A stretch of 33,102 nucleotides of DNA. It comes from Caenispirillum bisanense (GTDB lineage: Bacteria; Pseudomonadota; Alphaproteobacteria; Rhodospirillales; UBA2165). A program made the position numbers and the translations under genes. The notes beneath the pieces are model-generated. The model was not told where the DNA came from. It saw only the letters and a program-made list of their open reading frames with translations, and made no database searches. The DNA lies in contig CAMDWJ010000040.1 in the NCBI GenBank assembly GCA_945877815.1, forward strand, positions 1 through 33,102. Direction: 5' to 3'. Positions 15,815-23,730 of the stretch are shown here, piece by piece. How positions within the stretch are numbered: the first letter of the stretch is position 1; the number at the start of each line of letters is the position of its first letter.

Positions 15815-17394
15815 GCGAAGAACCCGTGCAGATACCAGCCCGGCGCCTTTTCGGGCAGGTACAGGCCTTCGCGAAAGACCCAATAGCGGCGTCCTTCCTC
15901 GTCCTCGATGCGGTAATAGTCGCGCACCTCGCGGGTGAGCGGACGGCCCTCGGTCATCCACCATTCCGGCGCGATGCGTTCGGGGCCCTCGGCACTCACC
16001 ACCCGGTGGCTGCGCCGGCGCCAGCTGAACTGCGCGGGGGGGCCGTCCGGGACTTGGGCCACCACTTTGATCGGCAAGGGCTGGCCCAGCAGCCGCACCG
16101 GGCGTGGCGAGCGGCGGGGTGCCTCATCCCATGCGGTCGGTCGGGATGTTTGTTTCGTTTGTTTGCCGGCCATCATCGGCCGTTCGCGGCAGGCGCGTTC
16201 GGGCAGATGGCTTTGTTCGGCGGCGAGGCGGGTGACATTGGCGGGACCGAGCCGATTGGCGAGGCGATCGACGAGGCGGGCGGTCTCGGCCGGATCGGCC
16301 CGCGCGGTCTGCGCCTCGGAATCGAGTGCGGCCTGGCTGTGCGATAGCGGCTCGGTGACGCGGGCGGCCAGAACCACTACCTCGATGCCGAAACCCGGAT
16401 CGACCTCGGCCAGTTTTTCGCGGAACAGCCGGGCGAGATGAGTGGGGTCGCGCACCGGCCGGCTGGTTCCGACCTCGATGGTTGCATGGCTGTCGTCGAC
16501 CCGGTGCAGCACGAGATCGAGCCTGCGCACGCCCTTGCCGTGGCTTTCCAGCCCCGCGGCGAGCGCCGGGAGTAGGGCTGCCAGCGTGTGCTCGATATCC
16601 TCGATGCGGCCGATGGGCTCGGCAAATACGCGGCGCACGACATGCACGGATGGCGCCTGACGGGGCGAAAGCGGCTCTTCAATGTCGCCGAAAAGCTGGT
16701 CGAGCCGGTCCAGCACGATGCGGCCGAAACGCCGCGCCAAGGGTGCCCGCGGTAAATGGACGAGATCTTCGATGTGTCGCAGCCCCATCCGATCGAGCCC
16801 CTCGATTAAGTCGGCATCGAGGCGTAGCGCTGCCGTGGGAAAGGGCTTGAGTAAGGCTCGCTCGTTCCCGGCAAGCGTGCGCATGCGATCCGTGCAGCCG
16901 AACCGGGCCAGGGCCCAGGCCGCCGCCGGTGTCGCGGCAATGGCGGTCCGGGTGCGGAAACCGGTGCGGGCAAAGCGGGCAGCGACGTCGTTCAGCAAAG
17001 CCTCTTCGCCGCCGAACAGATGATCGCACCCGGTGATGTCGAGCCAGAGACCGGCGCCCTTGCCCCGTCCGCCGCCGTGTGGATCGAGCGCCGCCCAGGG
17101 AGTATAGCGTTCGCAAGCGGCGCAGAGCCGGTCGAGCATGGCAAGATCGGCTTCAGGATCCGCCGGATGGATGGATATGGTTGGGGCCAGAGCGCGCGCG
17201 GTGGCGAGCGGCATCGCCGGCGCCAGACCCAAGGCTTCGGCCGCGTCGTTTACCGCGGCAAGGCGTTGGCCGCCTTGGACCGTCTCGACGGTTGCGAGCG
17301 GTCGGTGCGGATCAGGATGCGACGCGCCAGGGTTCGGCCGGTTGAGCCGATCCGTTGCGAAGCGCGGCAACCACAGAGAGATCACCCGTTTCAT
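15811..17394 (-). CDS. imuB: ImuB, Y-family polymerase-like mutasome subunit
   Basis: This 527-aa catalytically inactive Y-family polymerase homologue links DnaE2 to the sliding clamp. The N-terminus MKRVISLWLPRFATDRL replaces the Asp-based active site of true Y polymerases, as is known for ImuB. RLAAVNDAAEALGL and GLWLDITGCDHLFGGEEALL are typical palm and finger segments. DRLDQLFGDIEEPL contains a QLF-type sequence that may be the beta-clamp contact. The C-terminus (WWMTEGRPLTREVRDYYRIE to PGWYLHGFFA) is the family's conserved tail. The start at 17394 lies inside the end of imuA, giving an 83-bp overlap in another frame. The next gene, dnaE2, overlaps by 4 bases. Confidence 0.93.
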   Translation of the reverse strand: MKRVISLWLPRFATDRLNRPNPGASHPDPHRPLATVETVQGGQRLAAVNDAAEALGLAPAMPLATARALAPTISIHPADPEADLAMLDRLCAACERYTPWAALDPHGGGRGKGAGLWLDITGCDHLFGGEEALLNDVAARFARTGFRTRTAIAATPAAAWALARFGCTDRMRTLAGNERALLKPFPTAALRLDADLIEGLDRMGLRHIEDLVHLPRAPLARRFGRIVLDRLDQLFGDIEEPLSPRQAPSVHVVRRVFAEPIGRIEDIEHTLAALLPALAAGLESHGKGVRRLDLVLHRVDDSHATIEVGTSRPVRDPTHLARLFREKLAEVDPGFGIEVVVLAARVTEPLSHSQAALDSEAQTARADPAETARLVDRLANRLGPANVTRLAAEQSHLPERACRERPMMAGKQTKQTSRPTAWDEAPRRSPRPVRLLGQPLPIKVVAQVPDGPPAQFSWRRRSHRVVSAEGPERIAPEWWMTEGRPLTREVRDYYRIEDEEGRRYWVFREGLYLPEKAPGWYLHGFFA

Positions 17395-18124
17395 CACGCC
17401 ATTCCACCTGCCAGGTTTTCGGATGGCCGGTATAAGTTGTGTTGCTGTTATGTGTGCTGAGGCGGCAGCGTTGCAGTTCGAGTTGCCAGCGCAGTGGGCC
17501 CATGCCGGCTTCGCGACCACCGATCCGTACAGGCTCGCTTGGAGCGCCGCTGACCCGCCAGCGCGTGAGTGCCATGCTGGTGGCGGCCAGTTCGGCCGCT
17601 GCCCGCACCCCGGCCATGGGATCGAGCGGGCGCAACAGGAGGCCGAAGCCGCCACGTTCCTCGGCCGCGAGCTGCAGGCGGCGCCCGGCAATGGGCGGAA
17701 CTTTGTGGAGCATGCCCACAACTCCGCCAATGCCGCGCGCCGCCAGGCCTTCTTCCATGGCCCACAACAGGTCGGTGTCGTTACGGCCATGAACCAGAAT
17801 GAGTCGTGCGGGATCGAGCCCGAAGGCGGCAAGACCGTGCCCGTAGAGTTCGCGTCCCGTCTGGCACCACAGGATCGGGGCGCCGGGCTTCAAGGTTTCG
17901 AGCTGCGCCAACAGGCTGACGGCAAAGCCGGTCGCGGCGGCATCGCCGAAGATTTCGTGCAGGCCACAGGCGGGCAGGCCGCCCCAGGGCAGGGCCTTGT
18001 CGATCTCGGCTGCTCCGGCCGAGATGAAGGTATCCTTGGTTTCGGCAGCGACGGCGGCTCCGCCGCGCTCGATCCGCTCGATATCGTTCCGGAGGCCTGC
18101 GGCGATGTTGAGATTAGCAGTCAT
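17312..18124 (-). CDS. imuA: ImuA, RecA-like mutasome subunit
   Basis: This 270-aa protein is of the ImuA/SulA-like RecA-fold family needed with ImuB and DnaE2 for induced mutagenesis. A conserved LPWGGLPACGLHEIFGDAAATGFAVSLLAQL region, here quoted in pieces (ALPWGGLPACGLHEIFGD, then AATGFAVSLLAQ), occupies residues about 44-74. The downstream APILWCQTGRELYGHGLAAF segment is typical as well. The canonical Walker lysine is absent, as in other ImuA proteins. It is the first gene of the SOS operon, and a LexA box sits 22-36 bases upstream of its start. Its last 83 bases are also coding for imuB in another frame. Confidence 0.9.
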   Translation of the reverse strand: MTANLNIAAGLRNDIERIERGGAAVAAETKDTFISAGAAEIDKALPWGGLPACGLHEIFGDAAATGFAVSLLAQLETLKPGAPILWCQTGRELYGHGLAAFGLDPARLILVHGRNDTDLLWAMEEGLAARGIGGVVGMLHKVPPIAGRRLQLAAEERGGFGLLLRPLDPMAGVRAAAELAATSMALTRWRVSGAPSEPVRIGGREAGMGPLRWQLELQRCRLSTHNSNTTYTGHPKTWQVEWRDETGDLSVVAALRNGSAQPAEPWRVAS

Positions 18125-18145
18125 GTTCCGACTCTTCGATCAAAT

Positions 18146-18160
18146 GTTCCTATTTTGTTC
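18146..18160. promoter_or_regulatory. LexA box of the imuA-imuB-dnaE2 operon
   Basis: GTTCCTATTTTGTTC is an exact match to the alphaproteobacterial LexA operator GTTC-N7-GTTC. It lies just upstream of imuA, where it can overlap the promoter, and only 50 bases from the start of the divergent TPR-glycosyltransferase gene. SOS control of the mutasome is established in related bacteria; control of the divergent gene is open. Confidence 0.9.
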
Positions 18161-18210
18161 TAATCCAACTGATGCCCTGCGTCAACCGTTCCCATCTGGT
18201 ATGAACGCCC

Positions 18211-19410
18211 ATGGATTTGCGTGCGGCCTTCGAACAAGCTCTCGCTCTTGATGAGACTGGCGATATCGCAGCCGCCGTTGCCTGCCTGGATGGCGTGATC
18301 GAGGCTATTCCCGAGCGTGCCGCAGAACTCAAATTCGCCGGCCAGCTCTATCAACGCTTGGGCGCGGACCGACAAAGCCTGGCACTTTTATCGCGTGCGC
18401 TTATTTTGGCGCCGGACGATCCCAGCCTGCATTTATGTTTGGGTTATCACTATGTGGATAACGCCGGTCATGAGCGGGCACTTGGCTTTTTTCGCCGCCA
18501 TCTCGAACTCTCGCCCGCCTCGCAAATCGGCCAGCTATATCTGGGCCGGACGCTTGATTGGCTCGGACGGCTGGATGAGGCAGAGCCTGCCCTGGAGCGT
18601 GCGGTCATGCTCGATCCAACCGCGATCGAACCCTATCTTCAACTCGGCCGCGTCCGGCTGCGACGGGAAAAATTCGAAGCGGCCGCTGAGGCTTTCACCA
18701 CCGCCGACCGTCTCGATCCCAGCAATGTCTTGGCCGAAATCGGTCATCGCCGTATTGCCGCGCTAAACGCATCGCGGAGACGCACCTCACCGCCACGATC
18801 GGCGAGCACCATCGTTTGCGTGAAGGCTGGGAGTAAATACGGCCCAGACTATGTGAACCGTCTGGCGGCCATGGCGCGGCGCAACACGTCGCGTTCTCTG
18901 CGGGTCATTTGTTTCACTGACGATGCAACGGGACTGACGGGAGATGTCGAAGCGCGACCGCTGCCGGCTGACGGACTCGCCGGATGGTGGAACAAGGTTG
19001 CCTTGTTCCGCGAGACATTGCCCGGCGTTTCAGGACGCGTGCTCTATCTCGATCTCGACGTGGTGATCACCGATTCGCTCGATCCACTGCTAGATCATCC
19101 CGGCGATCTGGTCGTGATGGACAACGATTACGTTCCCGGTTTCAACAGCTCGGTCATGCTTTTCGAGGTCGGCGCGCGCGCCGAAATCTGGAACACTTTT
19201 TCGCCCGCCGCCGCCGCGCGCATCGACGGCGATCAGGATTGGGTGGCGCTCACCGCTCCCGATGCCGAACTTTGGCCCGACGGCTGGTGCGTTCCCTATC
19301 GCCTGCGCGCGGCGATCGCGCCGCCGGCCGAGACCAAGGTGGTGGTTTTCTCCGGCCGTCCAAATCCCGACGAATATCCGGCGGATTGGATCCGCACCTT
19401 GTGGCGCTGA
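18211..19410 (+). CDS. TPR protein fused to a glycosyltransferase-like domain
   Basis: This is a 399-aa fusion. Residues 1 to about 185 are tetratricopeptide repeats (for example AAFEQALALDETGDIAAAVA, ALGFFRRHLELSPAS and AEPALERAVMLDPTAIE). From about 199 the chain changes to a GT-A-like domain starting IVCVKAGSKYGPDYVNRL, with GWWNKVALF and a DLD motif at 281-283 (VLYLDLDVVI) that would bind the metal and nucleotide sugar. The second half resembles conserved hypothetical glycosyltransferases of alphaproteobacteria. There is no signal peptide or membrane segment, so it is probably cytoplasmic. No clear Shine-Dalgarno site precedes ATG 18211. It diverges from the SOS operon and converges with the SDR gene. 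Sugar and acceptor are unknown. Confidence 0.8.
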   Translation: MDLRAAFEQALALDETGDIAAAVACLDGVIEAIPERAAELKFAGQLYQRLGADRQSLALLSRALILAPDDPSLHLCLGYHYVDNAGHERALGFFRRHLELSPASQIGQLYLGRTLDWLGRLDEAEPALERAVMLDPTAIEPYLQLGRVRLRREKFEAAAEAFTTADRLDPSNVLAEIGHRRIAALNASRRRTSPPRSASTIVCVKAGSKYGPDYVNRLAAMARRNTSRSLRVICFTDDATGLTGDVEARPLPADGLAGWWNKVALFRETLPGVSGRVLYLDLDVVITDSLDPLLDHPGDLVVMDNDYVPGFNSSVMLFEVGARAEIWNTFSPAAAARIDGDQDWVALTAPDAELWPDGWCVPYRLRAAIAPPAETKVVVFSGRPNPDEYPADWIRTLWR

Positions 19411-19435
19411 AGCGGAACGGGAACGCGACGATCCG

Positions 19436-20239
19436 TCAAGGAGCTAGGCGCGCGAGTTTGTCCGACTGCAGACTCCAGGTCGCGAGCGATCCACCGTCGA
19501 CCCTGAGATCGGTGCCGGTACAAAACGACGAATCATCGGATGCAAAAAAAAGGACTGCCTTCGCGATCTCATTCGGATCGCCGAGCCGGTCCATCGGGAC
19601 ATCGGCATAGAAATTCCTGCCGAGCCTGAGTGCCGCGGCATTGCCGCTCTTGCGCAACGCTTCCGTGGTCAATCCCGTCTTTGTTGGCGTTACGGAATTC
19701 ACGCGAATGCCATATTTGACGAGATCCATCGCCATGGCGCGTGTCATATTTAATGTGCCGCCTTTGGCGGTGCAGTAGGCCAGATCGTCGGCGCGCCCGC
19801 GATGCCCGGATGTCGAAGCGATATGGACGATCGAGCCGCCGCGGCCTTGCTCGACCATGCGTTTCGCGACCGCGCGACTCATCAAGAACGAACCGGTCAG
19901 GATCACCTTTAGAACCTTTTCCCAATCGGCGAGCGTCGATTCCAAAAGGCCCTGGCGCGCCAACTTAAAGGCATTATTGATCAAGATATCGACGCCGCCG
20001 AATGTTTTAACCACGCTCGCGACGAGGTCTTCGACTTGGGTTTCATCGGTGACGTCGGCGGCGACGCTGATTGCCTCTCCACCCGCATCGCGGATGAGAC
20101 GCGCCGTCTCTTCGGCATGTTCCTCGCGTATATCGTTACAGGCGACGCGGGCCCCGGATTGCGCGAGTGTACGTGCGATCGCTTGGCCGATGTTCGGTCC
20201 AACGCCCGTCACAATTGCCACTTTGCCGTCGAGTTTCAT
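19436..20239 (-). CDS. Short-chain dehydrogenase/reductase
   Basis: This 267-aa classical SDR is an NAD(P)-dependent oxidoreductase with a Rossmann fold. The cofactor loop is TGVGPNIG (11-18), with Asn in place of the middle Gly of TGxxxGxG, a variant seen in other SDRs. NNA is at 88-90. The catalytic Ser142, Tyr155 and Lys159 are in place (IASTSG, then YCTAK). The Asn that completes the usual Asn-Ser-Tyr-Lys set appears to be Ile113 (KVILTGSF). GGAGG precedes the ATG. It lies 20 bases downstream of dadA on the same strand... in gene order dadA is upstream, so both may be co-transcribed. The substrate is not identifiable. Confidence 0.88.
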   Translation of the reverse strand: MKLDGKVAIVTGVGPNIGQAIARTLAQSGARVACNDIREEHAEETARLIRDAGGEAISVAADVTDETQVEDLVASVVKTFGGVDILINNAFKLARQGLLESTLADWEKVLKVILTGSFLMSRAVAKRMVEQGRGGSIVHIASTSGHRGRADDLAYCTAKGGTLNMTRAMAMDLVKYGIRVNSVTPTKTGLTTEALRKSGNAAALRLGRNFYADVPMDRLGDPNEIAKAVLFFASDDSSFCTGTDLRVDGGSLATWSLQSDKLARLAP

Positions 20240-20259
20240 GCCATCCTCCCCAAATTTTT

Positions 20260-21510
20260 CTAAAACCTGTCGACGCTGAATTTTGTCAGATCGATGGCCG
20301 GTATCTCGCCGTCGATAAGATCGGCAAGCGCTTGGCCCGAGCCCGCGGCAAGTGTCCAGCCGAGCGTGCCGTGACCGGTATTGAGATACAGATTGGGATA
20401 GCGCGTCGTACCGATTACCGGCATGCCATCCGGCGTCAATGGGCGCAGTCCGGTCCAGAATTCTGGGCGATCGAAATCGCCGCCGTTCGGGAATTGCTTT
20501 TGCGCATGATTAAGGATCACGCGCGCGCGATCCTCGCGCAGTCCCGTGTCGTAGCCCGCGAATTCCGCAGTGCCGGCGACGCGTAAGCGATCTCCGAGTC
20601 GCGAATAAACGATGCGATGATCGATGTCGGTGATGCTGACGGTGGGTGCGCCTTTGCGCCCGTCGACCGGTATCGTCACCGAATATCCCTTGGTCGGGAA
20701 GATCCGCGGATTCACCTTGAGCGGACGAAGGAGGAGTTGGCTGTAGCTGCCGAAGGCCATGACATAGGCATCGGCAGTGAAGGAGCCCTGATCGGTGACT
20801 ATCCGCGCGATACGTCCGTCTTCGGCTTCGACGCGGTCGACATTGACGCCATAGGCATAGGTTACGCCTCGCTCGGCCGAGGCGCGGGCAAGTTCGCGCG
20901 TGAAAATATGTGCATCGCCGGTTTCGTCGTCCGGCGCGTAGACGCCGCCGACGATACCAGATCCGGTATCGCGCAATGCCGGCTCGACAGCGAAACAGCC
21001 GTCGCGATCGAGCACGAGTTCCTTGCAGCCGAGCCGGGTTAAAATCTCGGCGTTGCGCGCGACATTGTCGAACAAGCGCGTGTCGCGAAAGATTTGCAGG
21101 ATGCCTTGCGTGCGTTCGTCGTAGCGGATGCCGGCCTTGAGGCGGATATCGCGCATCAAGGATCGGCTGTAGAGGCCGAGCGCCAAATTGTGTTCGGTGT
21201 TCGCGGTGTAGCGCGCTGGCAGGCAATTTGCCAGGAAGCGGAGCCCCCAAAGCCATTGCTGTGGGTCTGCGCGCAGCCGCCACAGTAACGGTGCGTCGCG
21301 ACGGCCGAGCCATTTCAGCATCAACAGGGGGGACGCCGGCGAGGACCAGGGCGCCGAATGCGAGGCGGAAATTTGTCCGCCATTTGCGAAGCTGGTCTCC
21401 AACCCGGCGCCGGGTTGGCGATCGACGACAAGCACCTCATGTCCGGAGCGATTGAGGAAATACGCTGTCGTGACCCCGATGACGCCTGCGCCGAGAACCA
21501 AAATCTTCAT
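20260..21510 (-). CDS. dadA: D-amino acid dehydrogenase small subunit (FAD-dependent)
   Basis: This 416-aa flavoprotein of the DAO family oxidises D-amino acids to 2-oxo acids and passes electrons to the respiratory chain. The FAD Rossmann motif is GAGVIGVTTAYFL at the N-terminus (MKILVLGAGVIG), with the ribose-binding acidic residue in VLVVDRQPGAGLETSFANGG shown here in part. SFANGGQIS and the C-terminal GHGTLGWTLAAGSGQALADL are DadA signatures, and WTGLRPLTPDGMPVIG is also conserved. Start ATG 21510 gives the normal N-terminus; an upstream start at 21552 would add 14 residues before the FAD strand. It diverges from the FMN reductase gene. No alanine racemase is seen nearby. Confidence 0.92.
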   Translation of the reverse strand: MKILVLGAGVIGVTTAYFLNRSGHEVLVVDRQPGAGLETSFANGGQISASHSAPWSSPASPLLMLKWLGRRDAPLLWRLRADPQQWLWGLRFLANCLPARYTANTEHNLALGLYSRSLMRDIRLKAGIRYDERTQGILQIFRDTRLFDNVARNAEILTRLGCKELVLDRDGCFAVEPALRDTGSGIVGGVYAPDDETGDAHIFTRELARASAERGVTYAYGVNVDRVEAEDGRIARIVTDQGSFTADAYVMAFGSYSQLLLRPLKVNPRIFPTKGYSVTIPVDGRKGAPTVSITDIDHRIVYSRLGDRLRVAGTAEFAGYDTGLREDRARVILNHAQKQFPNGGDFDRPEFWTGLRPLTPDGMPVIGTTRYPNLYLNTGHGTLGWTLAAGSGQALADLIDGEIPAIDLTKFSVDRF

Positions 21511-21571
21511 GGCGCGGACCTTAACGTTCCGTGCTTGTCCCGGCCAGCCCACAAGGTGTTAAGATCGAACC

Positions 21572-22135
21572 ATGACAAAATTGGTCGGATTTTCAGGAAG
21601 TTTGCGCAAAGGGTCGTTCAACGCGTCGATGTTGCGCGCGGCGGTCTCGTTGGTGCCGGACGGCGTCACGCTGACGACGGGGACGATCAGCGGCATCCCG
21701 CTTTATAACGCCGACGAGGAGGAAGCAGCGGGTATTCCACCAGCCGTCGCGGCGTTGAAGGAAATAATTGTGGCCGGTGACGGCCTTCTTCTGGTGACAC
21801 CCGAATACAATAATTCCATCCCCGGCGTGACCAAGAACGCGATCGATTGGCTATCGCGTCCCCCGGCCGACAGCGCGCGACTTTTTCGCGACCGCCCGGT
21901 CGCCATTCTGGGTGCGTCGCCGGGCGGCTTTGGAAACATTCTCAGTCAAAGTGCCTGGCTGCCAGTGCTGGCGACGTTGGGTACGCGACCGTGGTTCGGC
22001 GGTCGTCTTATGGTGTCGCGCGCGGCTACGGTGTTCGACGCGAACGGTCAATTGATCGACGAAGGCATCAAGACTCAGCTTCAGAAGTTCCTGGCTGGGT
22101 TCGCCGACTTCGTGAAAGCCAAACCAAAAGCATGA
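21572..22135 (+). CDS. NADPH-dependent FMN reductase family protein
   Basis: This 187-aa flavodoxin-like protein is of the ChrR/azoreductase type. Such enzymes reduce FMN, quinones, chromate or azo dyes with NAD(P)H. The flavin phosphate loop is SGSLRKGSFN (residues 9-18). The second hallmark, PEYNNSIPGVTKNAIDWLSR, follows at about 79-98, and ILGASPGGFGN at about 111-121 completes the flavin site. The gene ends in an ATGA overlap with the NAD(P)HX repair gene, so the two are translationally coupled. The pairing joins a pyridine-nucleotide user with an enzyme that repairs damaged NAD(P)H; whether it is functional or accidental is open. Confidence 0.88.
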   Translation: MTKLVGFSGSLRKGSFNASMLRAAVSLVPDGVTLTTGTISGIPLYNADEEEAAGIPPAVAALKEIIVAGDGLLLVTPEYNNSIPGVTKNAIDWLSRPPADSARLFRDRPVAILGASPGGFGNILSQSAWLPVLATLGTRPWFGGRLMVSRAATVFDANGQLIDEGIKTQLQKFLAGFADFVKAKPKA

Positions 22136-23601
22136 CATCGTCCGACGTCGAATTACTGACTGTCGCGGAGATGGGCCAGGCGGACGCTCTGGCCGTTAAG
22201 GCTGGCATTCCATCGCTCGATCTGATGGAGGCGGCCGGTCAATCCATCGCAAAACTGATCGCCGACGAATGGTCGCCGCGCGCGGTCGCAGTGCTCTGCG
22301 GGCCCGGCAATAACGGCGGCGACGGTTTCGTCATCGCGCGTCATTTGCGCGCCGCCGGATGGCCGGTTCGCCTTGGCCTGCTCGGGGCGCGCGAAGCCCT
22401 GATAGGTGACGCCAAGGCGAACGCGGATCGCTGGGAGGGGACCGTCGAGCCCTTATCTACTTCGATCCTGGCGGGCGCCGAACTCATCGTCGATGGTCTG
22501 TTCGGCGCCGGGCTGACGCGTCCGCTGGATGGTGCGGCGCTGGCTGTTGTCGAGGCGATCAACGCGGGCAGCGTGCCCTGCGTTGCGGTGGATATTCCTT
22601 CGGGTGTCTTCGGCGATAGCGGCGAGATACTGGGTGCGGCTCCGCAATGCGTACTGACTGTGACGTTTTTCCGCAAGAAGCCGGGACATATCCTGCAGCC
22701 AGGCCGAAGCCTGTGCGGGCGTATCGTTGTCCCCGATATCGGCATTCCAACAACCGTCTTGAAATCCATCCGGCCGCAGAATTGCGAGAATTTGCCGGAG
22801 CTCTGGAAGACACATTTCCCGTGGCCGTCGCCAAGCAGTCATAAATATACGCGCGGCCATGCTCTGATTATCGGGGGCAAGACCATGACCGGCGCCGCCC
22901 GCCTCGCTGCGCGTGCCGCGCGCCGGGTCGGCGCGGGTCTTGTGACCATCGCGGCACCGCCCGAGGCCGTTCCCATTTATCTTGCCGGCGATCCGGGGCA
23001 GCTCGTGATCGAACTTGCCGACACCAGCGATATCGAAATCTTGATGCGCGAGAAAAAACGCACCTCTGTTTTGGTCGGGCCTGGGAACGGTGTCGACGCT
23101 CTGACGCGGCAGCGGACGATCGGCGCCTTGCGATCGCGCGCGCCCGTCGTCATCGATGCCGATGCGTTGAGCACGTTCGAAGGAACGGCGGAGGATCTGT
23201 TCGCGTGGATAGAGGGGCCTTGCGTTCTGACACCTCATGACGGCGAATTCGGACGGCTCTTCGAAGTCGCGGGCAACCGGTTGGAACGGGCACGTTTGGC
23301 CGCTGCACGCAGCGGAGCGGTCATCGTGCTCAAGGGCGCCGATACTGTAATCGCAGCGCCGGATGGACGGGCGGCCATCAATGACGGCGCCTCGCCGTGG
23401 TTGGCGACAGCCGGGACTGGCGATGTTTTGGCCGGCTTGATCGTCGGATTGTTGGCCCAGGGTATGACAGCCTTCGAGGCTGCTTGTTGCGCCGTCTGGC
23501 TCCATGCCCGTGCTGCGGAGAAATTCGGCGTCGGTCTCATCGCCGAAGATATCGCGGAACAATTGCCCGCAGTGCTGACGGAGCTTCAAAACGTCACATG
23601 A
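22132..23601 (+). CDS. nnr: Bifunctional NAD(P)HX epimerase/dehydratase
   Basis: This 489-aa metabolite-repair enzyme restores hydrated NADH and NADPH. The N-terminal epimerase (YjeF_N, about 1-215) contains GPGNNGGDG at 57-65. The C-terminal ADP/ATP-dependent dehydratase (about 225-489) has a ribokinase-like fold starting near HKYTRGHALIIGG, with PVVIDADAL and the nucleotide loop ATAGTGDVLAGLIVGLL (from about 425). Both halves look intact. The start is the ATG at 22132, which overlaps the stop of the FMN reductase gene; the upstream open frame is a shadow of that gene. Confidence 0.93.
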   Translation: MTSSDVELLTVAEMGQADALAVKAGIPSLDLMEAAGQSIAKLIADEWSPRAVAVLCGPGNNGGDGFVIARHLRAAGWPVRLGLLGAREALIGDAKANADRWEGTVEPLSTSILAGAELIVDGLFGAGLTRPLDGAALAVVEAINAGSVPCVAVDIPSGVFGDSGEILGAAPQCVLTVTFFRKKPGHILQPGRSLCGRIVVPDIGIPTTVLKSIRPQNCENLPELWKTHFPWPSPSSHKYTRGHALIIGGKTMTGAARLAARAARRVGAGLVTIAAPPEAVPIYLAGDPGQLVIELADTSDIEILMREKKRTSVLVGPGNGVDALTRQRTIGALRSRAPVVIDADALSTFEGTAEDLFAWIEGPCVLTPHDGEFGRLFEVAGNRLERARLAAARSGAVIVLKGADTVIAAPDGRAAINDGASPWLATAGTGDVLAGLIVGLLAQGMTAFEAACCAVWLHARAAEKFGVGLIAEDIAEQLPAVLTELQNVT

Positions 23602-23678
23602 CCGACGGTGGCTTAAGGACAGGGGGCGTGATAGCTTTGGGTCGATGGTGCTGGCAACCAAAATTTTCACGCCCATAT

Positions 23679-23696
23679 TCTAGTTCAGTCACTAGA
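23679..23696. promoter_or_regulatory. Inverted repeat upstream of malonyl-CoA decarboxylase
   Basis: TCTAGT and ACTAGA form a perfect 6-bp inverted repeat with a 6-base spacer, 34 bases before the ATG of the next gene. The spacing suits a dimeric repressor such as a GntR-type protein, but no regulator gene is nearby and the binding protein is unknown. Confidence 0.35.
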
Positions 23697-23730
23697 TAGA
23701 CCGAAGCTGAGTTTCTTGTCTGATCCGTCG

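Noticed and set aside
21535-21565. Promoter TTGTCC/TAAGAT upstream of the FMN reductase
   Set aside because: The spacer is 19 bases and the -35 is weak, so it is within chance expectation.
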